A stretch of DNA of 64,000 bases from Hepsetus odoe (GCA_017165825.1 CM029372.1:28508941-28572940); one strand, 5' to 3'. Positions 1-11,800 are shown, counted from the first letter of the stretch. The notes: generated from the letters alone by a model not told the origin. A program made the numbers and translations.

Positions 1-133
1 TCTGTGATGTACAGCTCTGTGTAGATCTCCTTCAGGAGGGCTGAGGTTCCAGGATTTGAGATCCCTTCATTTGTTTTCTGAAATTTATTCCACAGTGTGG
101 ATTTCAGCTTCTGATGAGAAGAAGGCCTCAGTT
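1..133 (-). CDS. NLRC3-like gene A, 5' part of FISNA-NACHT exon (partial)
   Basis: Reading the minus strand from 133, a polypyrimidine tract ending in TTTTTAG is followed by an open frame coding KLRPSSHQKLKSTLWNKF and then a FISNA-like stretch ending TELYIT at the window edge. It aligns almost residue for residue with the start of the plus-strand NACHT exon at 40922, including the same two-base exon start phase. FISNA is the fish-specific domain in front of NACHT in NLRC3-like receptors. The rest of the exon lies outside the window. The exon is open here, but the preceding exon (377-559) carries a stop, so the gene may be dead. Confidence 0.8.
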
Positions 134-376
134 CTAAAAATAGAGAAAGCATTTCAATTCAGACAATTTTTAAAAAGTGTAGCATATTATGGTTCCATCA
201 CAAATAAATGTTACAACATTTTACTCAACGTTATCTTTTTTTCTGTATAAATTAATTTAAAAAATTTTGAGGTTAATTCGCAGAGCTGGTAGACCCCATA
301 GGGTTTTTCCTTGTAATAAACAAAGACACTACCTTCAGGTTCTATCACAAGACAGGACATATCTACGAACCCTCAC

Positions 377-559
377 TGGTCTGTAGTGTGTCGGCCAGGT
401 CTGTCTCATTCATGTTCCTCAGGACGTGCAGAATGATCTTCAGCACTGCTTCTCTGACACGGTCCTCTCTCTCAGAGCATGCTGGGTAATCAGCCCTCAG
501 GAGCTTTACAAGTCTATCCAGCTGATTCCTCACCAGAGAGATGACTTAGTGATCCAGAT
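377..559 (-). pseudogene. NLRC3-like gene A, exon before FISNA, with in-frame stop
   Basis: Homologous to the intact exon at 39721-39925: both code ...VIS.V.NQL...VKLL.ADYP.CSERE...VLKI.LHVLRNM.ETDLA.TLQ and end at a CCA/GTRAG donor. This copy is 21 bp shorter inside. The lysine codon AAA near the exon start is TAA here, about 12 bp in, and the acceptor has lost one G (TTAAG/ATCTGG against ATCAG/GATCTGG), which would also shift the frame. Both faults suggest a non-functional copy or a different, unseen 5' splicing route. Confidence 0.75.
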
Positions 560-1000
560 CTTAACTAAAAAAGAGATTAATACTAACGATAATGTTCAGG
601 ATTCCACCATCAAGAGCACACTGGACAATAGTGAGCATGAAGCTTGTCACTTATGTCAAAAAAGAAGCAGTTTAAAACTAATTAAAGAGCAGATAAATCC
701 AGACGGCTTCTTGAAAAATGTTTTATGGATGGATAAGACCTATAATGTTTTGTTTTAAATGAGAAATGTTTGGAGCAAGGAAAACTCAGCTTTCCAGCAT
801 GAGGATTTTATTTAAACTGTGAAACATGGTGGTGGTAGTTTCCTGGTTGAGGCCTGTTTTGCTGCACCTGCTTTTGCTGCATCATTAATGGAGCCATGAA
901 TTCTGAACTGAATCTGATATTTACACTTTAGAGGAAAACATCAGAACACTGGTCCATGAATTTTAGTCTTATGTAGTGAATGGAGAAGTGTCTCCAACGA
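560..1000. other. no gene recognised
   Basis: AT-rich sequence upstream of gene A's pre-FISNA exon. No N-terminal NLR exon like the one at 38045 is seen here on the minus strand, and no transposon was recognised. Confidence 0.4.
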
Positions 1001-1056
1001 GACTGTCCCTGTAATCAGGGAATGGAAGTCACTCTGGATAAGAGCATCTGCTAAAT
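1001..1056 (+). repeat. L2-like LINE / tRNA-SINE tail fragment
   Basis: Contains 'tccctgtaatcagggaatgg' and 'ctggataagagcatctgcta', the 3' tail shared by the L2-like LINE at 18580-18990 and the tRNA-SINEs at 7795, 26788 and 29371. Only the tail remains. Confidence 0.6.
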
Positions 1057-1124
1057 GTCAGAAATGAAGTAGTAAATGCAGATCTGTCAAGTCTTTTTTG
1101 GGGCCCATCTGAGCAGAAGATGAG

Positions 1125-1300
1125 TATTATATCAGGAGGAGGATGCTGAAGATGGAGCTGCCAGGAAAGAGGAAAAGAGGAAGACCAAAGAGGAGGTTTA
1201 TGGATGTGGTGAGAGAGGACATGCAGGTGGTCGGTTTGAAGGAGGAAGATGCAGAGGACCGGAAGAAATGGAAACAGTTGATCCACTGTGACCCCTAAAC
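1125..1300 (+). mobile_element. non-LTR retrotransposon 3' end (APE-RT family 1)
   Basis: Codes the C-terminal tail of a LINE polyprotein (basic R-R-x-R run, then FMDVVRED, EEDAEDRKKWK) and ends in the 3' UTR motif 'gacccctaaacggga'. The same 3' end recurs at 32280, 37695 and 39000 and, inverted, at 62960. It is 5'-truncated, as usual for LINEs. The family resembles RTE-type fish LINEs, but the clade is not certain. Confidence 0.7.
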
Positions 1301-1375
1301 GGGATGGTCATTTGGGGGTTAGTGAAGAGAAACTCTCTTCACTCATCTGCTGACATTAACCAGGTCTGGACGTGA

Positions 1376-1610
1376 GGGAATGGGGCAGTGGTCTCCTAGT
1401 GTTTGGGGACTCGGCCCCAAGAGTTGGAAGGTTGTGGGTTCAAATCTCAGTCCAGTAGGTTGCCCTGAGGTTCCCTCAAGCAAGGTACTGTGCCCATCAC
1501 TGTTCCCCGGGCTCTGAATATGGCTGCCCCTTGCTAGACGGTGTGTGTGCGTTGACAACAAGCAGAGGTTGTGTTTGGTTGTGATTCACTGTGTGCGGTC
1601 CCTAGGAACC
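1376..1610 (+). mobile_element. tRNA-derived SINE, type-1 tail
   Basis: The head keeps the B-box-like 'gtgggttcaaatc', followed by the family core 'aggttgccctgaggt', 'agcaaggtac' and 'ccccgggct', and ends near the 'aatgcagaggt'-type region. Diverged. The best full copy in this window is 57455-57720. Confidence 0.7.
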
Positions 1611-2714
1611 GTCTCTCACCTCTCAGTGTCCTGTGTCCTGTATGACACACACACACACACACACACACACACGGGCTGAAAAGGAAATATTTAAAACGAT
1701 GTGCTACATCGTCTCTATCATTAGAAAAAAATATCTGTAATTATTTTATTGTTGTCTTTAATCTCTTTTAAAAGCTCTTTAATGATCTCTTTCATTTTCT
1801 TCTTCAAGGTTAACAACATCCTGAAAGTCTCAGCGCTGCTCCGTTCTCACGCTCTGCAGATGCAGTCAAACCCAAAGCACTTTATCTGCACATCTCACAG
1901 AAGGTGCACGGCCGTCTGAACCAATGAAACGTAAAGCTCTTTTGAACCGATCTTTCCTAAAGAGATTCGCTCTTTATTTCCCAGAATACGCCACTGCTTG
2001 TGCAGATTAAAGAAGAATTAAATAAAAAAGAGAATTAATGTGTGTGTCTGGCACACAAATTAAGGGTATAACTTACTTCACGCTGTTTCAGGAAGTCAGT
2101 AAATCATCCTGGAGGTTAGAAATTGAGCAATTACCTCTTTGTAATTGTTTCATTCCAAGCCGTTCTTCCTTCTTGCATCTTGAAGCAGAAGACTGAATAA
2201 AAATAATGAACATTTCACCTTTCTTCCACCGGATATGTTCGTCACCACAAGAGGAAGCGGTAAGAGCAGCTAAGTAAATACACACTTTTCATACAAGTGA
2301 GGGACACCTTTCAAAGCCTACACTGCTCAGGATTCACTTAAGGCACGTTATCGGACCCGCGCATGAAACAGGACATGAGTAAGGCCGAGAACTCACACCC
2401 TACTGCTCACGGCACACCTCTGCACTCTAAGCAGGTTATCAAGAAGATTCAAGACCAAGAATGACGGCAGTGAAACGTTTCCCAGAGTCGCTCTGCAAAT
2501 AAAAGAAAAAGAAACCTCATTCTGGACACAGCATAATGAAGTTGTCTCTCTGTGTTGGGGACAGTACCTTGCTCATGCGATCCTACTGGCTGGGACTCAA
2601 AGCCTCAACCTGATTATGGGGCCCAGTGTTTAGTCACTGCTCCTCTTCCCCGTTGTCGATAACGCTGTACATACTGTAACATAAAGCTGCACCTCCCTGT
2701 TTCACATCTACGTT
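1611..2714. other. no gene recognised; (CA)n at 1645-1672
   Basis: A short CA tract, then unique-looking AT-rich sequence. The small ORFs lack recognisable domains. Confidence 0.4.
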
Positions 2715-3000
2715 TTTACATTTAGCAGATGCTTTTCTCCAAAGTGACTTACAAGCATTTACACCAAAGTGCAGCAGAGTGTTACAGTATCAGTAAGAGT
2801 AACTTCAAGCGAATACCAATAAAAATAAAACAATACGTGTATTGAAAGGGCGGAACGTAAGTTGTAAAAGAGTGAATGTGAGTGTGAGGAGTGTGAGATT
2901 GTCAGAGGTTTTAGGCGAGGAGGTTCTCTTGGAAGAGACGAATCTTCAAGAGCTTCTTGAAGGAAAAGAGAGACACCCTGATCTGTCAGTGTTTCTATAC
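2715..3000 (-). mobile_element. L2-like LINE 3' end
   Basis: On the minus strand a C-terminal LINE stretch (FKKLLKIRLFQENLLA) is followed by the tail 'cactttggagaaaagcatct'. Same family as 18580-18990. 5'-truncated. Confidence 0.55.
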
Positions 3001-3699
3001 CATTCTTTGCATTTCTGGTTAACTGCTAACTTCTAATCTCGTCTCTGACACAGAATCGTAACTGTTGTTTCTCTGTAGGGTTCTGGGCGGTGCTGGAGCA
3101 CAGAACACACAAGTCGAAAGACGAGAAAAACCCTGGAGCAGGACGTCATCGCAGGGAAGACACACGTTATTTCAACCTTCCTTCTCTCCATCACATCAGC
3201 TCATTCTCTACCTTTACCAACTTTCCTACTCTCACTTCTTCTCTCCTCCTCCCTCTGGACATGCCTTCCTCCTGACCTCCTCCGTTGGACACCACTAGCT
3301 CAGTGCACCCTGTAGGCTGACTGCTGGTAACCCAGGCCTCGACCTGGACTCGGTATGAAAATTGAACCAAACTGATTCGAATTCCAGCTTCACATGGACT
3401 AGTTGTAGTGTATCATTACTGTCTGCTCGTGAGGGCCTTTATAACTGTTTATAACATAGAAGAAAACAAAATAAAGACATAAAATAAAAAATGGGTCTAA
3501 CAGAAGAAATGCAACATGAGAAAAAATATCTGAAAAAAATGAACGTCTGGTTGAAGGTGAAAGTTTTGAGTCTGGATTTAAAAGTGTGTAACACCTGTCA
3601 TTACTGTGGGGGTGTTGAGTCTGAGCACCAGTCACTTTGATTAAAGGTGTAAGAGTGAAACCGAATGCACAGTGAGAAATTTTTAATGAGGGTTTTCCT
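3001..3699. other. no gene recognised
   Basis: Low-complexity pyrimidine stretches around 3175-3290. No coding or repeat signature that I can name. Confidence 0.35.
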
Positions 3700-3925
3700 G
3701 AGAAGTGAAAGTGAAAGTCACGAATTGTCATTGTAGAATACAGCACAGCACACAGTGAACCAAACACATCTTCTGTATTTAACACACACACACACACACA
3801 CACACACACCGTCCAGCAGCGGGGAGACATATCCAGCACCCGCGGCACAGTGATGGGCACTGTAAGGCATGCTTACGGTAATCTACTGGTCTGGGATTCA
3901 AACCCACGTCCTCCAGATCCTAGAG
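3700..3925 (-). mobile_element. tRNA-derived SINE, type-1 tail, with CA expansion
   Basis: Starts with the type-1 tail 'gtgaaagtgaaagt', passes the inverted core and ends with the head 'gggattcaaaccca'. A (CA)n tract at 3782-3809 has expanded inside it where the consensus has 'acccatgcacactcaaac'. Confidence 0.65.
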
Positions 3926-4454
3926 TTCACTCTGGTTTCTCTCTCACCAGAGTCTGGTGGTTTTGTGGTCCAGAGTAACTGTTGGTTCTCTGCAGGCAAT
4001 TTCCGACAAACAGAACTCTTGAGATGATCTGAAGATCTTGTTCTTCAACAGCAGACTTCAGTAGTTCACTTCAGCAGCAGACTGTCTGATGTAGAGAGTT
4101 TGAACTGAACTCTTCTTCTTCTCCTCTTACTGTTGTTTAAAACAACAAAAAAGACATGATCATAGACAGTTCCATTATTAGATACAATTAGAACCCACAT
4201 AACTTTACAGGAAACTTTTGAGCACTTACTCACTAGCTTTGGGGAACTTGCTTGGAAATGAACAACTTTGGCTTGTTCAGCTTCTTTGGCTTTTTCAGGT
4301 TCTTCAGTTATCATCATCACCTGAACTCAGCTGGACTGTCCTCCAGTGATCCTTCCACTGTGGACCCACAGCTGGGTTCAGGTGGGTCAGATCTCTTACC
4401 CTGAATGAGTCTAGAACACAACCAGACATGAAGTTCAACACTCTGCATATTGGC

Positions 4455-4584
4455 ATAAGTGAAAGTGACAATGATGAAAGGGAGCAGTGACGGGGACAGT
4501 GCCTTGCTCAAGAGTACCTCAGGACAACCTACTGGTCTGGGATACGAACCCATGGCCTCCTGATTCTGGGGCCAACTCCCTAAA
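4455..4584 (-). mobile_element. SINE type 1, left arm of inverted pair
   Basis: Tail 'aagtgaaagtgacaa' and core 'gtaccttgctcaag'-like sequence in inverse orientation, ending in 'ccaactccctaa', directly abutting a plus-strand copy. Internally deleted (tail to core). Confidence 0.65.
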
Positions 4585-4795
4585 CAGCAGCGGTGGCCTA
4601 GAGTTTAGAGAGTCGGCCCCCGGAGTCGAAGATTGTGGGTTTGTATCCCTTGGCAGTAGATCGCCCTGAGGTACCCTTGAGCAAGGTAAGGTCCCTGTCA
4701 CTGCTCCCCGGGCACTTTCAATAGCAGCTGCATGCGTGGGTAAAATGCAGAGGTGTAATTTTGTATTATTTTTTGTTGTGTGCTGCTTCACGATG
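4585..4795 (+). mobile_element. SINE type 1, right arm of inverted pair
   Basis: Head 'agcggtggcctagagttta' (A box degraded by one deletion), B-box-like 'gtgggtttgtatccc', then 'gccctgaggtacccttgagc' and a worn 3' tail. With 4455-4584 it forms a head-to-head inverted repeat. Confidence 0.7.
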
Positions 4796-4854
4796 ACAAA
4801 AGCTGGGTTCATTTAAGGGGTTTTACTATGAAACAGGATATGTGCAAAACTGAG

Positions 4855-4975
4855 CACACACACACACTCACACGCACCACTGCTCACACACACACACACA
4901 CACCAGTGCTCACATACACACACACACACACCAGTGCTCACATACACACACACGCACTACTGCTCACACACACAG
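4855..4975. repeat. (CA)n-rich tract
   Basis: Interrupted CA dinucleotide repeat with a superimposed longer unit (CA tract plus 'ccagtgctcacata'). Confidence 0.8.
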
Positions 4976-5390
4976 CACTGCTTCCTTCAACTTTCCCCTG
5001 GACGGAGGCGGAGCCTGATGTTTTTGCTACCGTTCTGTCTGGGATGGGTTTTGTGCAGAGGAGAATATCTGGAGGGCAGCTGCAGCCTATTTTTTAGGCA
5101 GATGATCGGAGGAACTGAATGTCCTCATTTCATGGTTAATGAGGAAATGCACATAATGGAAGATTTCACAAATGTGTCCATGAATTAAAGAACGCAACAT
5201 TGAATAAAGGAACACTATTTTACACACTCTTGTACATTTTAGCTTGAGTTCACTTCATCTTCTCCTCACCATGGAAACCAGAACTCTTCACCTCGCTGTC
5301 AGGTCACTAGATGTTTCTAAAAGAGGTTTTATTGTAAAACCTGTAAAATCTGAGTGGGAGGCAGGAACAGAGTGAGTTGGCTGGTTTAAA

Positions 5391-5850
5391 ACAGGGGTGT
5401 CAAACTCAGTGGCACAGGAGGCCAAAACTAAAGCACACTTTAGGTCGTGGGCCGAACAGGATTAACATTTTTAAAAACTAAACTATTTGTTCAAAATTTG
5501 AACAAGCTGCAAAAAAAAAAAAAAAAAACAGCTGAAAATATAAGTAAACGTTAAAAAGTAAACAAGTCAAATTTTACATTTTCTGATGCCGTTCTGTCTG
5601 AGCCGGACGCTTGGCAGCTTTTTTCGGCCATCGTCTTTATGTTTGACCATCGTTCGGGGCTCGTTTGGACTGAAATGAGGGTTGTATACATCAACAGACA
5701 CCTGATTGATCTGACTTAATTGAAGCAGGAATGATCAAAGGTGGCCTATTGGTGGGTAAGGCAGCTGTTGCGCTGCATTATGGGATTTGTAGTTTGTGTG
5801 TTATCGGGCCTCATATCGCTGGGCCATTAAATGAAATGATCTCACAGGCT
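5391..5850. mobile_element. non-autonomous hAT-like element (degenerate)
   Basis: Begins with the hAT-terminal-like 'caggggtgtcaaactcagtg' and 'gtgggccgaacaggatta', has an A17 run, and later 'gcgctgcattatgggatttg' as in Charlie-type elements. The right terminus is not clear. No transposase frame. Confidence 0.5.
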
Positions 5851-6059
5851 GGATATGGCACTGAATGTGTTCAGGTTGCTTCATACCATTACCTCCAACT
5901 GCCTAAAACCTGAAATGGAAAGACTGAAATGACCAGTTTTGCCAGCTGGCATGTGCCACTGTACTGGTTTGAGCTGGGACGTTATATTGCTGCAGCTGAT
6001 TTCTGTCACCACTGGTTCTGCACCTTCCTCTACTACCTGGAGGAGGATTGTGCTGCCCT

Positions 6060-6920
6060 CTGTTGGCTGAAGTGGTGGAAAGTGTTGGGAGTCTGAGGGT
6101 GTAGAAAAGATGTAAGTTTCTTTCTGAGGGACGGATAGTTAGGTGTTAAGGTGTTAAGGATGACTGAGAAGAGGTTGTAGAAATGAAGAAATTAGGATGT
6201 AAGGATGTTATAGAAAGATAGAAGGTGCTATTATGATGTAGAAACACTGAAGGTATACCGATAAAGCAGAAGAATAGAAGAATTAGAGGGCACAGAAGGA
6301 CTGAGAATGATGATGATGATGAAGGATTGAGGACGTAGGGATGATGCAGTGGGTGAAGGATGTAGAGAGAGGATGTACACAGGAAAGGTGTAGAAAGATA
6401 TAGGATGAGGGGATGATGTAGGATGGTAGAGGTGATATGGATGATATGGAAGCATAGAGGATAGAGAGATGATACAGAATGAAGAGCAGATGTGCTGAAA
6501 GGATACAAGGGCAAAGGGTGGATGGATTTCAAAGTACAGATGATGAAAGAGTAAAAAGGATTAAGGATTAAGTGAAATTCAGATGTGAATACTCCCAGAT
6601 CCCCAAGAAATATGCGCAAGTGCTTAAAATAAGGGTTTAGCCTTAACCCTGAGGATACAAGACTGATGTGGCGAGTAGAGGATTTAGGGATGATGTGGAA
6701 AAGTTAAGGATGTAGCCAGAGAGTGGACCAGTAAAGGAGGTAAGGGTGGTGTAGAGATGGTGAGGGGAGATTGAAGGATTGATAAAGAGGGATCCACCAT
6801 GCAGGGAGGATAGAGTGACTGAGAGTCCAAACATGATGAAGAGTTTAGGGACAGAACGCAGGGATGATGTAGAGGGAAAGAAGACGGAGGGATGCTGTGA
6901 AATGAACGGAGCATGTGATG
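6060..6920. repeat. purine-rich degenerate minisatellite
   Basis: About 850 bp in which the plus strand is dominated by G and A with T, and C is rare. It is built from loose variants of 'ggatgatgtag'. The Ser/Leu/Pro-rich open frames on the minus strand are its antisense and are not genes. Confidence 0.6.
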
Positions 6921-7280
6921 AGAGGTTGAAGATATTTACATTTAAGGCATTTAGCAGACGCTCAGTATTTATTCACTTCCACATCTTTCAGTAAATGAAC
7001 TTCCTTCAACGTTTCTCTTCTTGGACATTTTAGGAGTGATTGATGAAGATTCTAATCTCTGCTTGTTGGAGAACCGGCTGTGAAACGCTGAGGTGCGCGG
7101 AAGTGAAGTGCATTGTGGGAGATGCAGTTTATGGGCGATGTGAGGCCGTCGAGTGCTTTTGAAGCCCTCGCGGGCCACTTAAGATGCAGACCGGATGGGG
7201 TTTAAACCCTGATTTAGAGGGATTCATGGGGAAGAGGATGTCGGAAGCTCTGTGTGTGTGTAACTCACTATAAAGTCCCC

Positions 7281-7334
7281 AGTGTGTGTGTGTGTGTGTG
7301 ATAAAGTGATGATCTTACCCCAGTTTCTCCAGTT
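7281..7334 (-). pseudogene. remnant of an LRR-exon cassette
   Basis: A (GT)n tract then 'gataaagtgatgatcttacc' and the first bases of an LRR exon's 3' end, identical to the border at 16738-16770, but the exon is lost after about 15 bp. It marks a further ancient LRR cassette downstream of gene B. Confidence 0.55.
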
Positions 7335-7794
7335 TCTTCGATGGATTTTTCAAAATGGATGTATTAGATGTATTTTAAAACAGGCAATGAGTTTTCGGTA
7401 ATCATGTTACCTCTTCCCTCTTTCACTTTAACATGTTCTTATTCTGACAGAAACTCAGAATCAGATGTGTTTCAATGAAACCTTCCTGAATCCTCAGATG
7501 AATGAAGTGAATTAAAGAGGAATTGTGTAAATGTGTTGATTTATGTCTCAGTGCTGCCGAAGCTGAGAAAACAGAGAGGCTGAGCACACTGACCTCCCTC
7601 CAGTGGTCCAGCATGGTCTGAAGTTCCACCAGATCAGTCAGTGGTTTTGGGGCCCAAAAATGTTAGAAACTGAACAAGTGCTGGTGTTTTGTCATTTCAG
7701 ACACTCTGAATAATTTTATTTATCAGAAAACATCAACCATTTGGAAACAAAATTTAAATTAAAATTAAAATATCTGAAAAATCCACATGTGACA

Positions 7795-7994
7795 TTTACA
7801 TTTACGCCATTTATCAGACGCTCTTCTCCAGAGTGTCTTCCATGTCCTGATTACATGGACAGTCCCCCCTGGAGACACTCAGGGTTCAGGGTCTTGCTCA
7901 GGGTGGTGGTAGCGCTGGAGTTGGGATTCGAACCGGGGACCTCTTGATCCATAAGTCTGCAGGCAAGTACCCACCACTAGAACACCAGCACCCA
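7795..7994 (-). mobile_element. tRNA-derived SINE with L2-like tail
   Basis: Reading the minus strand: an A-box-like 'ggtgttctagtgg', a near-perfect B box 'ggttcgaatccc', a conserved core and the tail 'gcgtctgataaatggcgtaa'. The tail matches the end of the L2-like LINE at 18580-18990, which presumably supplies its reverse transcriptase. The tRNA-like head is a SINE promoter, not a tRNA gene. Confidence 0.75.
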
Positions 7995-8046
7995 TAATAT
8001 GACATCATTGGAAAAGATAATAATATAAAATAAAAACAGTCTAAAT

Positions 8047-8546
8047 NNNNNNNNNNNNNNNNNNNNNNNNNNNNNNNNNNNNNNNNNNNNNNNNNNNNNN
8101 NNNNNNNNNNNNNNNNNNNNNNNNNNNNNNNNNNNNNNNNNNNNNNNNNNNNNNNNNNNNNNNNNNNNNNNNNNNNNNNNNNNNNNNNNNNNNNNNNNNN
8201 NNNNNNNNNNNNNNNNNNNNNNNNNNNNNNNNNNNNNNNNNNNNNNNNNNNNNNNNNNNNNNNNNNNNNNNNNNNNNNNNNNNNNNNNNNNNNNNNNNNN
8301 NNNNNNNNNNNNNNNNNNNNNNNNNNNNNNNNNNNNNNNNNNNNNNNNNNNNNNNNNNNNNNNNNNNNNNNNNNNNNNNNNNNNNNNNNNNNNNNNNNNN
8401 NNNNNNNNNNNNNNNNNNNNNNNNNNNNNNNNNNNNNNNNNNNNNNNNNNNNNNNNNNNNNNNNNNNNNNNNNNNNNNNNNNNNNNNNNNNNNNNNNNNN
8501 NNNNNNNNNNNNNNNNNNNNNNNNNNNNNNNNNNNNNNNNNNNNNN
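8047..8546. other. assembly gap (500 N)
   Basis: Exactly 500 N, so a placeholder length. It lies 142 bp past the 3' end of an LRR exon, and further LRR exons of gene B may be missing. Confidence 0.99.
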
Positions 8547-8688
8547 CTGCAGTTAGAGAGACTGTAGAGAAATGTTAAAATTAATTTATCTTTTTTACAA
8601 TCCATAAACATCAACTCCCTCTCTCACCCAAAAACACACATTGGTTCATACGTGTAAAAATGAACATGTAGAATATCTGTGATCTTAC

Positions 8689-8862
8689 TCCAGTATCTCC
8701 AGTGTACAGTGTGGATTCTCCAGTCCAGCAGAGAGCAGCTCCACTCCTGAATCCTGCAGGTTATTGTAACTCAGGTTCAGTTCTCTCAGACTGGAGGAGT
8801 TTGAACTGAGAACTGAGGACAGAACTGAACAGCTCTTCTCTGTCAGTTTACAGTACCAGAGT
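8689..8862 (-). CDS. gene B LRR exon (174 bp, intact)
   Basis: Acceptor ...CTTCCAG, 174 bp coding LWYCKLTEKS...SLRELNLSYNNL...SAGLENPHCTLEILE, donor GTAAG. About 58 residues make two RNase-inhibitor-type LRRs. This is the last LRR exon visible before the gap at 8047. Confidence 0.88.
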
Positions 8863-11800
8863 CTGGAAGTTAACATACACAGTTACTTAACACTTGTTCT
8901 CCATCTCTCCATCCTTCCCTCTGACTGAAGGTCCTGGTGTGTGTAATAAACTCATGTGTGAGCACTGGAAGGAAAGATTATGTATTCTGGCTGTTGTGTT
9001 TAAAACAGCAAAAGATTTAAAAACGAGAAATGGAGCTGCCCTCTCGAGAGCTCACCACCTTCAGTAGAAGAAGAAGGGAGGTCAGGTGTGGCTGGGGTGT
9101 AGGACTTTGTGAACTCCTCCCATGGTACAGAAAGTGGCTTTGGTATGTGGAATGTGGGATCTGGAAACAGACCAATGTATTGTCACGGCGCCACCCGGAG
9201 TTCAGTCCCGATCTCTGGAGTACTAGCTGGGTTTTCACTCTCTCTCTCTCTCTCTCTCTCTCTTTTCTTCAGGATCTGCAACACCTGAAGATGAGATTAC
9301 TTAAGGCTGCCTAGCCGAATCGGAGTTGTCATTTCACCCTTGTGTTGTTTGGTGTGTATGAATAAACTAACCCTGCGTGGTTGATTTGAACTCTCTGTGC
9401 ATTTGCATTTCCACTCCCTTTTTTCCACTCCAGAAGGAAACATGACAGATGAACGGACCACCCAAGGAGGCGCAGCCGGAGGTTTTCCCCTCAAAGAAAG
9501 AAATGGAGAAATGCAGGAGCTTCGCGAATGGGTGACAGAGCAAGAGAGAACTACCTGCAATATTTTCGCCGCCATTACGGTGCTGGCGCCTGCCAGTCCA
9601 CCCCCCCCCCCCCCCACCTCACACTGGAAAAAGGACTGTCCAGAAAAGCCCTATAAAGAACAAAGACCATGCAAGGAATGGCCGTTCAAAGACCACTTTG
9701 TTGGCTGACCAATGTTTGGTGAGAGTTTCTGTGAGTTACGGTAATGCAGTGTTTTATGTTTCAGCCCTAATAGACTCCGGATCAGCAGAAAACTTCCTTT
9801 CAGCTTCGGTTGCAGATCTCCTGCAGACATTAGACCAATCGGTTACAGCGGACAACGGGACAGATCCAGTCATGGGCCCTAGGGTGCACTGCCCATTGCC
9901 CCCCTCTAATGCTGTCCGTGTCCTCCACCTCGGTGTAGAGCCCCTTGGCTCACCTACCTCTGCCCATCCCAACTGAGTACCTCCCCTGGAGGCAGGTTTC
10001 TAGCTCCAGGAGGGCTAAACAGCTTCCCCCACACAGACCCTGGGATTGCACGATCGAACTCCTGCCTGGTGCTACACCTCCTCGCTCTCGTATCTACCCT
10101 TTATCAGGCCCAGACACGAGAGCAATGGAGGAGTACATTGCTGAGGCATTAGCTCAAGGGTTCATTGTGCAGTCCACTTCGTCAGCCTCCACCGGGTTCT
10201 TCTTTATGAAGAAGAAGGACGGAGGACTCAGGCCTTGCATCGACTACAGAGGCCTGAACTCGGTGACCGTTAAATACCGTTATCCGCTCCCCCTGGTTCC
10301 TTCAACCTTAGAACAACCCCAGGGAGCCAAAATCTTCACCAAACTAGATCTCCACAGTGCGTACAACTTGGTGAGGATACAGAAGGGAGATGAGTGGAGG
10401 ACAGCATTCACTACCATATGTATAGGGTAATGTCGTTCGGGCTCGCAAATGCCCCAGCTGTCTTCCGGTCCTTCGTTAACAACATCCTGAGAGACATGCT
10501 AGGCAAATTCGTGATAGTACACCTGGACAACATTTTGATTTATTCCAAATCCTCTGCAGAACATGTCTACCAGGTTGGTATGGTGCTATCCTGTTTCCTC
10601 TCACACGGGTTGTACATAAAGGCGGAAACGTGTGAGTTTCACAAAGCAGAGATAGGATTTCTTGGATACCTCATCGGTCCACGGGGGGTGAAGATGGAGA
10701 AAGGCAAGGTAGAGGCAGTCATAAACTGGCCTGAGTCTCGTACTATTAAACAGTTACAAAGGTTCCTGGGGTTTGCCAACTTTTACAGAAGGTTAATCAG
10801 GAACTTTAGCATGGTAGCAGCTCCCCTGTCCTCCTTGTTGAGAGGTAAACAGTGTCCTTGACCTGGACCTGGGAGGCACGTGTATCTTTCGGAGAACTAA
10901 AGAGACACTTCACAACCACAGCTATTCTCAAACTCCTGGACCCTGGGAGGCCGTTTATTGTAGCGGTGGATGCATCCGAGGTGGAAGACTCAACCCCCGA
11001 CAAGCAAGATGGGCTTTGTTTTTCACTCGGTTTTCTTTTAATATTACCTATCGTCCTGGGTCCAGGAACGGGAAGGCAGATGCCCTGTCCTGCATGTATA
11101 ACCCGGTGGAGACCCAGGGAGAACCGGTACCTATCCTGTCCCCAACGGTGGTGGCCGCTCCGGTGCAGTGGGATCTCGAGAGTGACATCCTCTGGGAGGC
11201 CAGGAGAGCCCTCAGACCTGGGGGATGCCCTCCCGATCGACTCCATGTACCGGAGCGACTATGAAGGCCTTTACTCAGGTGGGTCCATATCTCTCCAGCA
11301 GCAGGTCATCGGGTTGATTTGAACTCTTTGTGCATTTGCACCTCCGCTCCCTTTTGTCCACTCCGAACTGCAACATGACATGTATAGAGGCTTGATCCCA
11401 CCATCCCATGATCTTAGCCCAGTCCCAGTATTTTCTTGGCTTTTCCAAATATTGTACAGCAAACTTTAAACGAGCTTCAATATGATTTCTTCAGCAGTGG
11501 AGTCTACCATAGATGGTGTATCGATTGAAACAACTGTATCTGCTAATTCCAGGTCTTTATGAAGCTCTCCACGAGTGTTCCTTGGCTCTTGAACGGCTCT
11601 TCTGATTATTCTTTTGACTCCTCTGTCAGGAATCATGCGAGGAGCACATGTTCGTGGCTGGATTATGGTGAAGTGATGTTCTTTCTACTTCCAGATTATG
11701 GACACAGTGGTGTTCACTGGAACATTCAGAAGTATAGAAATACGTTTGCTAACCACGACCATCAGGAAGTTTCTGCTGGATTGGTTGCTCTGCAGGCCTT

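Larger units (their letters stand above)
9030..11382 (+). mobile_element. Ty3/Gypsy LTR retrotransposon, internally deleted
   Basis: Order: LTR-like sequence, short gag/zinc-finger-region remnant, protease, reverse transcriptase, RNase H remnant, then directly the last ~75 bp of the 3' LTR. The integrase and most of the 3' LTR are gone. Several frameshifts (around 9960, 10420 and 10860) break the polyprotein. It sits in the intron between LRR exons 12078 and 8689 of gene B, opposite to that gene's strand. Confidence 0.85.

Noticed and set aside
3399..3860. 153-residue minus-strand frame
   Set aside because: Covers a (CA)n tract and a SINE; no recognisable protein.
6146..6619. 157-residue Ser/Leu/Pro-rich frame on minus
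   Set aside because: Antisense of a C-poor repeat, which is stop-free by composition.
7898..8614. open frame through the first gap
   Set aside because: Made almost entirely of N; the flanks are a SINE and intron sequence.
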